NCBI GenBank assembly: GCA_026692865.1
Contig: JAPLNI010000024.1
Span: 1-58,657 of the forward strand
Direction: 5' to 3'
DNA from: Planctomycetota bacterium
Lineage (GTDB): Bacteria > Planctomycetota > Planctomycetia > Pirellulales > Pirellulaceae
DNA: 58,657 nt
Shown piece by piece: positions 30,001 to 38,166 of the stretch (positions are counted from its first letter, which is position 1; every line of letters starts with the position of its first letter). Made by a program: the position numbers and the translations under genes. The notes below the pieces were generated by a model. It saw only the letters and a list, made by a program, of their open reading frames with translations, was not told the DNA's origin and ran no database searches.

Positions 30001-30421
30001 TCAAGAATGGGGCAAAGGAAAAGATGTTGACCTGCTGAAAAAATCGTATCTCGGATCAGAGTTCGACCCAAAAGCCAAAAAGAATCTCGTTTGGGGATGG
30101 GGAAACATCGCAAAGACCCTGTCGAGCTCCATCGGTACGCGTCCTGATTTAAAGCGAGTCTTCTTCGATGCTCGATTACAGCTCGCCAACAGCCGCTATC
30201 TTTCTGCAATGGCCACATCCGAAGCGAATGCCAAGAAAAAGATACTCGAACAATCGCGTTCGGATATCAAGCAGACTTTGCTTATGTATCCTGACCTAGA
30301 CGGCCCAGAATCGAAAACCGAATTTGACAAGATGACCATGATCATCCAACGCGAGCTAGGAGAACCTGCAATCGGGCTCAAGGAATTTGAACCGAAGCCC
30401 GCCGCTGATCCTGTCAAGTGA
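27050..30421 (+). CDS. Large exported helical-repeat (TPR-like) protein
   Basis: This 1123-residue protein is dominated by amphipathic helices with TPR-like spacing. Examples are the segment containing YRAMGDYQKAADVFVAVLKA near the C-terminus (about 956-975) and several Ala/Leu-rich helix pairs between 130 and 1000. A hydrophobic stretch at about residues 53-75, built from a tandem LLGG repeat encoded by three copies of TTACTGGGTGGA-like DNA, ends before a plausible cleavage site near DAAEPAE. This suggests export. The true start may be Met18 or Met22, which would place that stretch nearer the N-terminus. It precedes another TPR-like exported protein and an ExbB/ExbD pair. A role as a periplasmic scaffold of that module is inference. 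Confidence 0.8.
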   Translation: MLLTSLWSRSSTSAIPSMALNMTISSSTQLRSFESDRSRKISPNKPGWTASFISSLLNALLGGLLGGLLGGLVGVGSSTFSSRVDAAEPAERFIEQLREEAMFDWAAKYIDIYGKAGWLPEKFNKDAPLERLMILQDSLATVRTIAQRDSILEEIEKGFDSFLASTPDSPRRSEARLRLGNISLARGQAELKKLDDPKESANGDAIRKAARGHLTKGNSTFAAAVAELKTNIEKLAGNRATSPEDTELRKKLQGEYRQAQIFDGFSSKLIATSYPKNAKEYSEWLKKSETKLSEVISKAVHATEIGAKTLSRLYRGDVLTLMGEADKAIESYTQVADIEEPGIFRQWRVQAITSIMRVLASESGKNRFQDAIQRGEALLKQMDRNERGNAEWIDLQLATAEAKVGLAKSLASQKDKQAVVKDLKKDARELLSAIVRLPGDHQTKAKQMLSELGVEAVDPNESKLPKVRTFAEAFKAGRERLQKSDSVNLTLEILSDRLKTASKEEKPAIEKEIQATRDSASRDLGQALELFMQSFKLFGPEDERSDLLEARFFASFILLKQEKFWDAATIGDFVARSGAGTDTGLKGANFALFAYSRLIAASPKEQQPNLLPPLESLAKHMLAIWPQAEETQTATVTLLQQALSNQLWDESERFLRLLPPDNDQSKAIKRDLGYILYIEYLKSIDAARQAAKESPKESNSANTAATPTVQGNLELRDRAEKLLKEGWDVLVADKVDQRSVEAASALVSIYLNTNRLEEANAIFAKEGTSPLKLVEANDDRIKSSQAKMEVLRLNLRSKVMAASQGGSALNASDVESIVKKMQQVAGDGEEGSKLLTNSLLVLAKELQEQLAIVKDTSEQAKLASGIRVLMKQLADVSKDAGILDWSGTTLLQLADGLKSNPSLTAVNKELNQSAAEIFTKMIDLGSKDGEFLKSIKRTTEDIQYKQGLSYRAMGDYQKAADVFVAVLKANPNQLSAQIEAAKNYQEWGKGKDVDLLKKSYLGSEFDPKAKKNLVWGWGNIAKTLSSSIGTRPDLKRVFFDARLQLANSRYLSAMATSEANAKKKILEQSRSDIKQTLLMYPDLDGPESKTEFDKMTMIIQRELGEPAIGLKEFEPKPAADPVK

Positions 30422-30535
30422 TCCGGATACCGACTCAACGATCGCAATCAACAACTACGAAATCTAATCCCGGGTTTCGCCCCATACACCACATACCACA
30501 CTAGACCCGATACAAGACCTGCTTCGCCAACTCTC

Positions 30536-31663
30536 ATGACCTCTACAAATAAAATGACTTTTTATCTTCCGATGTGGCATAAGCTTCTCCAATTTGTCCT
30601 TCCGGTTTCGATTGGCAAGCCGAACACGATCGCGTTTCGATTGCTTTGCAGTGGCGTGGCCGGATTCGCCATCGTGGCAAACGCGATCTCGCAAGAAGCC
30701 GATAGGCTGTATCCAAAGTCAGGTTCAACACAAACAGGCAAGATCGTCGAAATGACGCCCGATAACGTCGTCATGGAGATTCGAGGTAATAAGCAGAATT
30801 TCCCCTCTTCGGATGTTTTGCGTATCGTCTACGAAGGAGAACCTGCACCGTTCTCTCGAGCCAAAGAACAAGCCAGCACCGATCAGTGGGACCAAGCCTT
30901 AGAGTCACTGAAACGAATCGATCCTAAGTCAATCGAACGCCCGGAAGTCAAAAACGAGCTCCTTTTCTATCAAGGTCTCGTACTAGGACAATTGGCTCTT
31001 CAGGGACAGGGCGATGCGGCTGCGGCCAAGTCTAGATTGCTCGAGTTTGCTCGTGCCAACGCGAAGACATCATTCCACTTCTACCAGCTTTCTGAGATGC
31101 TGGGATTGCTTGCCGTATCGCTCGGCGATAGCGACAAGGCTGCCACTTACTTCGGAGCAATGGGGAAGTCTCCCGTTGCTGAAACAATGCTGCAAGGTCG
31201 CTATCTCATGGGGTCGGCTTTGCTCGCTCAAGGGAAGCAGGCCGAGGCGAAGAAAGCTTTCACCGACGCGATCGCTGCAAGTGCAGATTCGGTCGCCGCC
31301 AAGAAGTATCAAAAACTATCGAAGGTGGCGATCAACCGTTGCGACATCCTTGATGGAAAGATCCCAGCTGCCATTGAGAACTTGAGGAAAATGGTCGAGG
31401 AAGGAGACGCAACCGATAGCCAACTCTTCTCGGCTATCTATAACGCCCTCGGTCTCGCTCACCAAAAAGAGGGGAAAAACCAAGAAGCAATTCTCGATTT
31501 CCTCCACACCGACTTGCTTTTCCAATCAGAAATCGACATGCATGCCGAGGCACTTTACTATTTGTCCCAGCTATTCGCCACAATTGGCGAACCCCAACGA
31601 GCAGCCGACGCAAAATCTCGACTACAATCCCTGTACTCGAACTCAACTTGGGCAAAGAAGTAA
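30536..31663 (+). CDS. Exported TPR-containing protein
   Basis: This 375-residue protein has an N-terminal hydrophobic segment (about residues 36-51, LLCSGVAGFAIVANAIS) that can act as a signal or anchor. A small beta segment follows (TGKIVEMTPDNVVMEIRG, about 63-80), resembling a translation-type barrel strand pair, then tetratricopeptide-like helices. One clear unit is YLMGSALLAQGKQAEAKKAF (about 223-242); another is IYNALGLAHQKEGKNQEAIL (about 302-321). It lies 114 bases after a larger helical-repeat gene and 203 bases before the ExbB-type gene, all on one strand. TPR proteins of this kind often accompany ExbB/TolQ-ExbD/TolR modules. An alternative start is Met7. Confidence 0.85.
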   Translation: MTSTNKMTFYLPMWHKLLQFVLPVSIGKPNTIAFRLLCSGVAGFAIVANAISQEADRLYPKSGSTQTGKIVEMTPDNVVMEIRGNKQNFPSSDVLRIVYEGEPAPFSRAKEQASTDQWDQALESLKRIDPKSIERPEVKNELLFYQGLVLGQLALQGQGDAAAAKSRLLEFARANAKTSFHFYQLSEMLGLLAVSLGDSDKAATYFGAMGKSPVAETMLQGRYLMGSALLAQGKQAEAKKAFTDAIAASADSVAAKKYQKLSKVAINRCDILDGKIPAAIENLRKMVEEGDATDSQLFSAIYNALGLAHQKEGKNQEAILDFLHTDLLFQSEIDMHAEALYYLSQLFATIGEPQRAADAKSRLQSLYSNSTWAKK

Positions 31664-31866
31664 CCTAAGTCTCAAAGTGTGTCGCTTTTTTCGAGTACCA
31701 TATTTTTTCGAGTACCATTTCAGAAAGCAAAGCGTTCAATCAGCACCACTCGGAATAAGTTCTTTGCTGTAAGCCTGACTCGCTATGCCTAACCTGCTAC
31801 GCAACTACCAACTCCAATAGCCAACCTCATACAATCCCCCTAATCGTCTCGGAGAACTGCAACATA

Positions 31867-32721
31867 ATGCCTGCCGCGTCTAAACTTGCTTCGTTTCAGC
31901 TTGCTGCCTCTTCCGTTGAGGCATTTCAATGCCGTGCCGAATCCGTTTTGAACGGGCTACGCAGCCATTGGGTTTCGAACGAGTATCTTCGAATGGCGAT
32001 TCGTGTCGCTCTCTTTGCAATCGTTTTCGCCGGCGCGACTAATTCGCTTCATGCTCAAGACGCTGCACCCGCTGCCGCGGCCGCTGAAAGTGAATCAATG
32101 CTTGTAACAACCTGGAATGCTCTCGGTTGGAAATACGCCATCGCGTTCTTAATCATGTCGTTCTTGCTAGTGGCCGTTCTGGTCATGGTGATTCTGGCTG
32201 TTCGAAAAGACACTTTCGTTCCCGCAGATTTGATTCAAGGCGTCGAAGCGAGTTTGGCAGAAAATAATCTACAGGCTGCCGCGGAGCTCGTAAGAGCAGA
32301 CGATTCCTTCCTTGGCCAAGTCGTCAGTGCCGGTCTAGCGAAGCTTCAATCTGGTAAACCCGCCGCTTTAGAAGCGATGGCTGTTACTGGCGAAGACGAA
32401 ACGATGAAGCTGGAGCATAAAGTGGGTTACCTCGCACTAATCGGTAACATCGCTCCCATGGTTGGCTTGCTCGGAACGGTTGACGGGATGGTTATCTCAT
32501 TCGGTGAAATCGCTAGCAGTGAACAAACACCCAAACCAGCTAAGCTCGCCGGTGGTATTCAAACCGCTCTATACACCACCCTGGTCGGTCTTGTTTTGGC
32601 TATTCCAGCTATCATCGCTTACAACCTACTTCGCAACCGAATCCAAAGAATGGTGGTCGAGGCAGGAAACGAAAGCGAAAAAATGATCGACCAATTCGCT
32701 GTCGCACTCAAGCAATCGTAA
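31867..32721 (+). CDS. MotA/TolQ/ExbB-type proton channel protein
   Basis: This 284-residue protein has the topology of the ExbB/TolQ family, which forms the pentameric proton channel powering envelope work together with ExbD/TolR. There is an N-terminal hydrophobic segment at about residues 41-58, then a membrane helix at about 90-113 (ALGWKYAIAFLIMSFLLVAV region). Two helices follow in the conserved C-terminal part: LALIGNIAPMVGLLGTVDGM (about 190-209) and TALYTTLVGLVLAIPAIIAY (about 235-254). The conserved Gly-Leu-Leu-Gly-Thr-Val turn and the Thr-Thr-Leu-Val-Gly-Leu motif are present. The long N-terminus with an extra segment is typical of planctomycete and gammaproteobacterial variants. 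Two ExbD-type genes follow directly. Confidence 0.93.
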   Translation: MPAASKLASFQLAASSVEAFQCRAESVLNGLRSHWVSNEYLRMAIRVALFAIVFAGATNSLHAQDAAPAAAAAESESMLVTTWNALGWKYAIAFLIMSFLLVAVLVMVILAVRKDTFVPADLIQGVEASLAENNLQAAAELVRADDSFLGQVVSAGLAKLQSGKPAALEAMAVTGEDETMKLEHKVGYLALIGNIAPMVGLLGTVDGMVISFGEIASSEQTPKPAKLAGGIQTALYTTLVGLVLAIPAIIAYNLLRNRIQRMVVEAGNESEKMIDQFAVALKQS

Positions 32722-32874
32722 ATCACGAAGTCCAGCTAATCGAAGCTTGAGCTTGAGGCGGTAGCCGTAATTGGACGGGGCTCGGCTAGCTCCTCACGCT
32801 CCAGAAGACGTTAGCCACCCAACCGAACACAACGCAAGATTGCAACATAGGTTTAACCCAACACAGGTTTATTG

Positions 32875-33315
32875 ATGGGAAGACGAAAATTTAGTACGAA
32901 AGCCGCAGAAGGCGACATGACGCCGATGATCGACATGGTTTTCCAGTTGATCGCCTTCTTCATGGTGCTGATCAACTTTTCACAAGATGACCAGAATGCA
33001 AAAATCACTTTGCCCACCAGCGAACTAGCGAAACCATCGGAAGGTCCTGCCGAGTTTCCAATCGTGATGCATTTGGACAAAGACGGAACCATCTACATGG
33101 GCGCGAACACCGCATCGGTCGATTCGATTCGCCCATTATTATCAACCGAGATCGCCGTTCTCATCTCGCAAGAAAAATCGGCTGCTGATGGAAACATCAT
33201 CATCCGCGCCCACAAAGATGCACCGGGCGGGAAGGTCCAAGACCTCATTAACAAATGCCAAGATCTTGGATTTGAAAAATTTGCCCTCCGAGTAAAAGAA
33301 GAAGAGTCCCGATAA
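32875..33315 (+). CDS. ExbD/TolR-type protein (first copy)
   Basis: This 146-residue protein has a single membrane helix near the N-terminus with the essential proton-carrying aspartate (MTPMIDMVFQLIAFFMVLI, Asp about residue 19). A periplasmic alpha/beta domain follows with the family's ILRAHKDA-like strand, seen here as IIIRAHKDAPGGKVQDLI. It partners the upstream ExbB-type channel. I chose ATG 32875; the in-frame TTG at 32872 adds one residue. The 153-base spacer before it holds no gene, only a GC-rich stretch (GGCGGTAGCCG, about 32756-32770) that may be a repeat remnant. Confidence 0.92.
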   Translation: MGRRKFSTKAAEGDMTPMIDMVFQLIAFFMVLINFSQDDQNAKITLPTSELAKPSEGPAEFPIVMHLDKDGTIYMGANTASVDSIRPLLSTEIAVLISQEKSAADGNIIIRAHKDAPGGKVQDLINKCQDLGFEKFALRVKEEESR

Positions 33316-33341
33316 ATTTCGGATGCACAGCTGATCAAACT

Positions 33342-33830
33342 ATGAGAATCAAAAGACAAAGTGATGACAACGCAGGCCAGCTTTCGCTCACTTCGATGAT
33401 CGATGTGGTCTTTCTCCTGCTGATCTTCTTCGTAATGACGTTCAAGATCGCTGCCCAAGAGGGGGACTTCAACGTCAAGATGCCGCTCCAAGGTCAGGGA
33501 AGCTCGTCCGCAGAACCCGAACTGCCAATCAAGATCCGACTCAAAGCCGATGCTGCTGGAAATATCGCCGACATCATCGTTAACGATAGCCAATCCTTCG
33601 GAAATGATTTCGCCAAGCTTCGTTCGTTCATAGTTCAAATGACTCCAGGTGGTGTCGATGGACCTAGTGAAGAGAAAGGCCCCGAAGTTGAACTCGATCT
33701 CGATTATGGACTCAAGTACGAGTTTGTTGTGTCAACCATCACCAGCGTCACCGGATACAAGCAAGGCGATGACATTGTTCGACTCGTTGAACGCATTAAA
33801 TTTGCACCGCCTCGTAAGCCTGCCCAGTAA
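33342..33830 (+). CDS. ExbD/TolR-type protein (second copy)
   Basis: This 162-residue paralogue of the preceding protein has the membrane helix SLTSMIDVVFLLLIFFVMTF (residues 15-34), with the functional Asp in SMIDVVF, and a periplasmic domain. The loop between the last strands is longer than in the first copy (residues about 100-115, GGVDGPSEEKGPE). It starts 26 bases after the first ExbD stop. Two ExbD-type genes behind one ExbB-type gene are common in planctomycetes and in some Tol-like or gliding-type modules, probably forming a heterodimer in the channel. The two upstream TPR proteins complete the likely operon. Confidence 0.92.
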   Translation: MRIKRQSDDNAGQLSLTSMIDVVFLLLIFFVMTFKIAAQEGDFNVKMPLQGQGSSSAEPELPIKIRLKADAAGNIADIIVNDSQSFGNDFAKLRSFIVQMTPGGVDGPSEEKGPEVELDLDYGLKYEFVVSTITSVTGYKQGDDIVRLVERIKFAPPRKPAQ

Positions 33831-33874
33831 CTGATTGCTCTCGATCAGCCACACAAAACCTGGGCTGATGAAAG

Positions 33875-33972
33875 CTGAGCCGATGGCGCTAGCCACGGGT
33901 GACACACGGCGATTGAATCAGGCTTTTAGAACGACTAGCGGGGGGAACCCGAGGCTAGCGCCTACGGCTCAG
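33875..33972. repeat. CTGAGCCG inverted-repeat element, copy 1 (complete)
   Basis: This 98-base element starts CTGAGCCGATGGCGCTAGCC and ends GGCTAGCGCCTACGGCTCAG, whose reverse complement matches the left end at 18 of 20 positions. The interior carries the shared blocks ACGGGTGACACACGGCGATTGA and AGCGGGGGGAACCC, separated by a variable ~20-base stretch. It sits after the ExbD genes and before the start-less frame at 34049. Small open frames across it are artefacts. Confidence 0.92.
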
Positions 33973-34048
33973 GGAAAACAACATTTTCATCAGCCCAGAT
34001 CAAACCCCACCCAGCAAAATAAAAGAGCAAAACCAAATCGCACATCGG

Positions 34049-34435
34049 ATTAATCTAAGAGGACCTTGGACATTTGCCCTTGGCGGCCAAGTTCTTGTCG
34101 CGAAACGGAAGTTCCATCGTCCGGCATCTGGCAAACGTTTCTTTCTCTATGTCCAACATGCTCCAGGATTTCCGATTCACTCGCTCTCTTTGAACGACGC
34201 GAGCCTTCCACTGATCGCAGAAACTGACGACCCGCTAGTTCTTGGAACGGAAGTAACGGGTATAATTGACGTTTTTAATCTGATCACCATCCAGTGGGAT
34301 CATGGGCCAGATGAAATCACGGCAGACGTCGCTGCTAACAATGTTTCGCAAGCGGAACCTGCCCGTGAGATTCGCTACACACCAAGTCCCACCCATCCAT
34401 TGCACATTGACTCATGGCTAGAAATACAAGAGTAA
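34049..34435 (+). pseudogene. Short reading frame without a proper start, possible gene remnant
   Basis: A continuous, protein-like frame runs from about 34049 to the TAA at 34435. It reads RGPWTFALGGQVLVAKRKF, then YVQHAPGFPIHSLSL, ADETDD-like turns and IIDVFNLITIQWDHGPDE. There is no ATG or GTG; the first possible initiators are ATT 34049 and TTG 34190. The TTG has no Shine-Dalgarno sequence and would cut the protein-like part in half. The frame starts 76 bases after a complete CTGAGCCG element and overlaps the next gene by 22 bases. It may be the 3' remnant of a gene whose 5' part was lost, or a gene with a rare start codon. No family is recognised. Confidence 0.4.
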
Positions 34436-35772
34436 ATCCGAACCCGCTTCACAGTGCCGTCCTTCACAGTGCCGTCCTTTGTAGTATTGCTTCCGCGGTA
34501 GCTCTCAGTCTTGTTGGATGCTCATCTAGCACGGCACCACCACGACCCGCGAGCCCCTCGGAGATCGCAAGTGTGGCTGCACCTGAAAAGCCCAAGCCGC
34601 CCGCATTCGATGCGTCGATTGATCTGGAAGCACTTCTCGCCGCACGTTTATCGACGGAAGAGCTGGACAACGGTTGGATTCGGTTGTTTGATAACTCAAC
34701 CATGATGGGTTGGACTCCAACTAGTAAAGCCAACTGGTCGATCACTGATGGCGTGATTAGCGCAAGCGAAGGCGAACCCGGCTTTTTAGTAACAACCAGT
34801 CGCTTCGGTGATTTTGAATTGCAGTTGGAATACTCGGCCGCATCAACCACCAACAGCGGTGTCTTTTTGCGAACGCTTAGCACCCCCAAGGATGTCCAGC
34901 GCGATTGCTTTGAATTGAATATTGCTCCAACGGACAACCCGTTCCCAACGGGTTCACTTGTCGGACGACAACGCGTCGAGCCTGACGCGATTGGCGAGCT
35001 CGATGAAACGCAGTGGCATTCAATGCATGCCATGTGTGATGGAAATCGAATACAAACTTGGATCGATGGCAAGATCGCAGCTGACTACCAAGACACCAGC
35101 GAACGCAAATCGGGATTGATCGGCCTTCAGTTTCGCAGCGGTCCAATCAAGTTTCGCGACGTTCGCATTCGCCCGATCACCTACGCTGTCCTACCAGCCG
35201 AATCGCTAGATGGATGGCAAGCCAGCAACAAAGAATCAGAAACAAGCGTACCCAATAAAAGCGAACCAGTGGCAATGACCACAACGCGAACGGAAGATGG
35301 CGGGATTGCGATCAAGGGTGGCAAGGGGCATATCGAGCTGCTTCAGGACTTGGGCGATTTTGCGTTGCAAGCAACCATACTCGTCGAATCACCCGAAACG
35401 AATACCGGCATTTTCTTTCGTTGCATTCCTGGTCAGCAGATGAACGGCTACGAATGCCAAGTCCATCACGGATTTGTTGACGATCGACGAGCTCCCAAAG
35501 ACGCCGGCATGGGAGCTATCTTCAGAAGACAAAACGCCCGAGCAGTCCTCAGTGACGTTGGCCAAGTAGCTCATGTGACCGTTATCGCCGACGGCCCGCA
35601 CTTGGCAACCTGGGTTCAAGGAGTCCAAGTCGTCGACTGGACCGATACTCGACCAACTAAAGAAAATCCCCGTGAAGGCCTCCGAATCGAACCAGGCACG
35701 ATCCAGCTCCAAGGTCACGACGCCACAACCGAAGCAACCTTTCAAAGCTTAAATATTAGCCCCATTCCATAA
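34414..35772 (+). CDS. Lipoprotein with two DUF1080 (3-keto-disaccharide hydrolase-like) domains
   Basis: This 452-residue protein has a lipoprotein signal whose lipobox LSLVGC places the modified Cys at residue 36. A Pro/Ser/Ala linker follows, then two concanavalin-like beta domains of the DUF1080 type. Domain 1 (about 86-258) contains WIRLFDNSTMMGWTPTSKAN, FELQLEYSAASTTNSGVFLR and GLIGLQFRSGPIKFRDVRIR, the usual signature. Domain 2 (about 265-451) has the equivalents LLQDLGDFALQAT and NTGIFFRC. Family members act on oxidised disaccharides or bind polysaccharides, and planctomycetes hold many. The signal region contains a tandem repeat (SAVLHSAVL) from duplicated DNA. The start overlaps the preceding frame by 22 bases. 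Confidence 0.9.
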   Translation: MARNTRVNPNPLHSAVLHSAVLCSIASAVALSLVGCSSSTAPPRPASPSEIASVAAPEKPKPPAFDASIDLEALLAARLSTEELDNGWIRLFDNSTMMGWTPTSKANWSITDGVISASEGEPGFLVTTSRFGDFELQLEYSAASTTNSGVFLRTLSTPKDVQRDCFELNIAPTDNPFPTGSLVGRQRVEPDAIGELDETQWHSMHAMCDGNRIQTWIDGKIAADYQDTSERKSGLIGLQFRSGPIKFRDVRIRPITYAVLPAESLDGWQASNKESETSVPNKSEPVAMTTTRTEDGGIAIKGGKGHIELLQDLGDFALQATILVESPETNTGIFFRCIPGQQMNGYECQVHHGFVDDRRAPKDAGMGAIFRRQNARAVLSDVGQVAHVTVIADGPHLATWVQGVQVVDWTDTRPTKENPREGLRIEPGTIQLQGHDATTEATFQSLNISPIP

Positions 35773-35977
35773 CTTTGGACTGCTGTGTCGCTCGCTACAG
35801 CTTTCGGGAGATCGACGTAAACAACCAAACGACTCCCAGTCCAATCAATAATCGTTGTGCATGCAACGTCTCTACCTCTCATTCTCAGAAATCAACCTCG
35901 ATTGATTAGCTCTACCCTCAAAGATCGAACCTCGGCAGGTTAGTCCAAAAGCTGCGACAAGTCACAGCACTCCAAAG
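35773..35977. repeat. TTTGGA inverted doublet upstream of the pilus cluster
   Basis: CTTTGGACTGCTGTG with a small hairpin (35773-35808) faces an inverted partner ending CACAGCACTCCAAAG (35942-35977). The reverse complement of the right half matches the 38167 element (CTTTGGAxTGCxGTGACTTG pattern) at about 30 of 36 positions. The ~130 bases between are unremarkable. The 303-base gap 35773-36075 contains no gene. Confidence 0.75.
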
Positions 35978-35980
35978 ATA

Positions 35981-36013
35981 TTGTCACCATATCCAAAAAA
36001 GTGCTGGTATAAT
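35981..36013 (+). promoter_or_regulatory. Candidate promoter of the pilus/secretion cluster (extended -10)
   Basis: TGGTATAAT (36005-36013) is a perfect sigma-70 -10 box with the TGn extension, which lessens the need for a -35 box. TTGTCA at 35981-35986 is a good -35 hexamer, but at 21 bases the spacing is longer than ideal. The gene start is 63 bases downstream. Sequence-only prediction. Confidence 0.5.
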
Positions 36014-36075
36014 TGAGCGGAACGAAAAGCCTTTCCGCATGAAATCCCTGGGAATCCGATATCCGGATCAATACC

Positions 36076-37842
36076 ATGAACCGTCCATTACGAGACTTCA
36101 CCGATCTTCTCTTGAACAAGGGAGTAATCAGTCTCGAGCAGCTTGCCGAAGCCTCGACGATGGCCAAGAAAGACGGAAAACCGGTCGGCGACTGTATTGT
36201 CGAGCTCCAGTACGCCACCCCCGAGGAAGTCACCCGAGCCTTGGCTGAATTCCACAAGTACGACTACGTGGATCTCACAAGTGTTCGAATCCCCGACGCG
36301 GTCATCCAGCTTGTCCCCGAATCGGTCGCCCGCGAAAACAAAATTATCCCTTTTTCTGACGAAGACGACACGATTTGCGTACTGGTTTCCGATCCATTTG
36401 ATATCGAAACGATTGAAAAACTTCGATTCATTTTGAACCGAAAGGTCGAAACGGCCTTGGCTCCCAAGGAGCATATCCAGGAAGCCATCAACCGTTATTA
36501 TGGGCAGACCGAAGGAGAGTCCGCTGACTCGATGCTCCAGGAGTTCACCGATACTCAGATCGACTTCACGGAAACCGAAGAAGACAAAATCAATCGCGAC
36601 GATCAGATGAACAGCGACGACGCCCCTGTCGTGCGGTTAGTCCACTACATGATCCAGGAAGCAGTCCAACTGCGAGCCTCCGACATCCACGTTGAACCCT
36701 TCGAAGACCGAGTCCGAATCCGTTATCGAATTGACGGCGTTTTGGTCGAGCGTGACAGCCCCCCCAGACGGCTACTCGGAGCGATCCTTTCCCGGATCAA
36801 GATCCTCGCTCGGATGGACATCGCCGAAAGAAGACGCCCCCAAGACGGGCGGATCAAAATCACCGTCGGCGAAAAAGAGCTCGATCTTCGCGTCAGCGTC
36901 ATCCCGACCAACCACGGTCAATCGGCCGTTATGCGGCTTCTCGACAAAGACAACATCAAAGTTGGTGTCAAGCAACTCGGTCTCTCTGAACGGGACTTCA
37001 AGATCTTCTCCGGCCTAATTAAGCGTCCAAACGGCATTCTTCTCGTTACCGGTCCAACCGGATCTGGAAAGACAACCACCCTCTATGCCTCGCTCAACGC
37101 CCTCAATCGCCCTGACCGAAAGATCATCACCGCCGAAGATCCGGTCGAATATTATCTCCCAGGTATCAACCAATGCGAGGTTCGTCACAACATTGGACTC
37201 GACTTTGCCCGGATCATTCGAGCCATGCTTCGACAAGCACCGAACGTGATCCTGGTCGGTGAAATGCGAGACACAGAGACCGCGCAGATGGGAATCCAGG
37301 CTTCTTTAACTGGACACTTAGTTTTCAGTACACTACACACGAACGATGCGCCCAGTGCGATCACTCGGATGGTCGACATGGGAGTGCCCGGATACATGGT
37401 CGCCAGCAGCGTGATCGCGGTCCTTGCCCAACGCTTGGTGCGGAAAATTTGCACTCGCTGCAAGACGAATTACAGTCCAACCGAGTCGGTTCTGGAAGAT
37501 GCTGGCATTCCGGCGGACATGGCCAAGCACGGCAAATTCTCCAAAGGGAAAGGTTGCCCCTACTGCCAAAAGAAAGGCTATCGCGGCCGAATCGGTATCT
37601 ACGAACTGATGGTCGTCAACGGACGCCTGCGGGAAATGATGTTCCGCGGTGTTTCCTCGGCCGATCTACGGATTGAAGCGATAAAGCAAGGCATGACAAC
37701 ACTTTACTGCGACGGAATCCGCAAAGTCATGAACGGGATTACGACTTTGGATGAAGTCTATCGAACCGCGAAACGTACCGAGCAAGAGGACATGGCGATG
37801 CAGACTCTGATTCGCGAATACGCTGCCGAGCACAAGCATTAA
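36076..37842 (+). CDS. gspE: GspE/PilB-type assembly ATPase (first)
   Basis: This hexameric ATPase powers assembly of pseudopili or type IV pili. The 588-residue product has an N-terminal MshEN-like domain (about 1-150), then the secretion ATPase core: Walker A GPTGSGKTT (326-334), Asp box AEDPVEYYLPGINQ, Walker B LVGEMRDTETA and His box FSTLHTNDA. A tetra-cysteine zinc site is formed by Cys459, Cys462, Cys494 and Cys497, as in GspE and PilB. Length is normal. A candidate extended -10 promoter lies upstream. A second gene of the same type follows at 39686 with PilT between, so the cluster may drive two fibres, or one of the pair may serve secretion and the other a pilus. Confidence 0.95.
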   Translation: MNRPLRDFTDLLLNKGVISLEQLAEASTMAKKDGKPVGDCIVELQYATPEEVTRALAEFHKYDYVDLTSVRIPDAVIQLVPESVARENKIIPFSDEDDTICVLVSDPFDIETIEKLRFILNRKVETALAPKEHIQEAINRYYGQTEGESADSMLQEFTDTQIDFTETEEDKINRDDQMNSDDAPVVRLVHYMIQEAVQLRASDIHVEPFEDRVRIRYRIDGVLVERDSPPRRLLGAILSRIKILARMDIAERRRPQDGRIKITVGEKELDLRVSVIPTNHGQSAVMRLLDKDNIKVGVKQLGLSERDFKIFSGLIKRPNGILLVTGPTGSGKTTTLYASLNALNRPDRKIITAEDPVEYYLPGINQCEVRHNIGLDFARIIRAMLRQAPNVILVGEMRDTETAQMGIQASLTGHLVFSTLHTNDAPSAITRMVDMGVPGYMVASSVIAVLAQRLVRKICTRCKTNYSPTESVLEDAGIPADMAKHGKFSKGKGCPYCQKKGYRGRIGIYELMVVNGRLREMMFRGVSSADLRIEAIKQGMTTLYCDGIRKVMNGITTLDEVYRTAKRTEQEDMAMQTLIREYAAEHKH

Positions 37843-38166
37843 GCCCCGCTTGCTCGGATTGAGTGTTGTCGCAATGACAACATCGGTTTACCGAAGCTCT
37901 TGAGTCGGGCTTCTTTGCAATCCGGTAAGCTGTAACCGAATGGAAATAGTCGCCGGCTTCTAAATCGACTTCCTGTCGACCGGTTTTTGATCCGCTACCC
38001 TTGAGGCTCTGTGTGGCCGCTATGGTCGGTTCCTGGCCGCCATTGGCCGTCAAAAACGGTGCTTACAGCATTGATATTCGCAAAAATTGCTTTCATTTGT
38101 CCCCTGCTGCAGGCTGGGAGAATATCATATCTAGTAGAGGGATGCGATTTTGTTGTAATAAGCCCC
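37843..38166. other. Gene-free part of the gspE-pilT spacer
   Basis: The 658-base gap between the first assembly ATPase and the PilT-like gene has no plausible gene. The left half is unique sequence with some short hairpin potential (GCTTACAGC-type, about 38060). The right half is the tandem TTTGGA element. Confidence 0.5.

Noticed and set aside
32756-32810. GC-rich stretch between ExbB and ExbD genes as another CTGAGCCG element
   Set aside because: It shares only short words (GGCTCGG, CTAGC) with the element and lacks the terminal repeats and inner blocks.
33835-34053. A 72-codon frame across repeat copy 1 on the plus strand
   Set aside because: Most of it is translated repeat sequence (EPMALATGDTRRLN is the recurring repeat-derived peptide). 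There is no independent protein signal.
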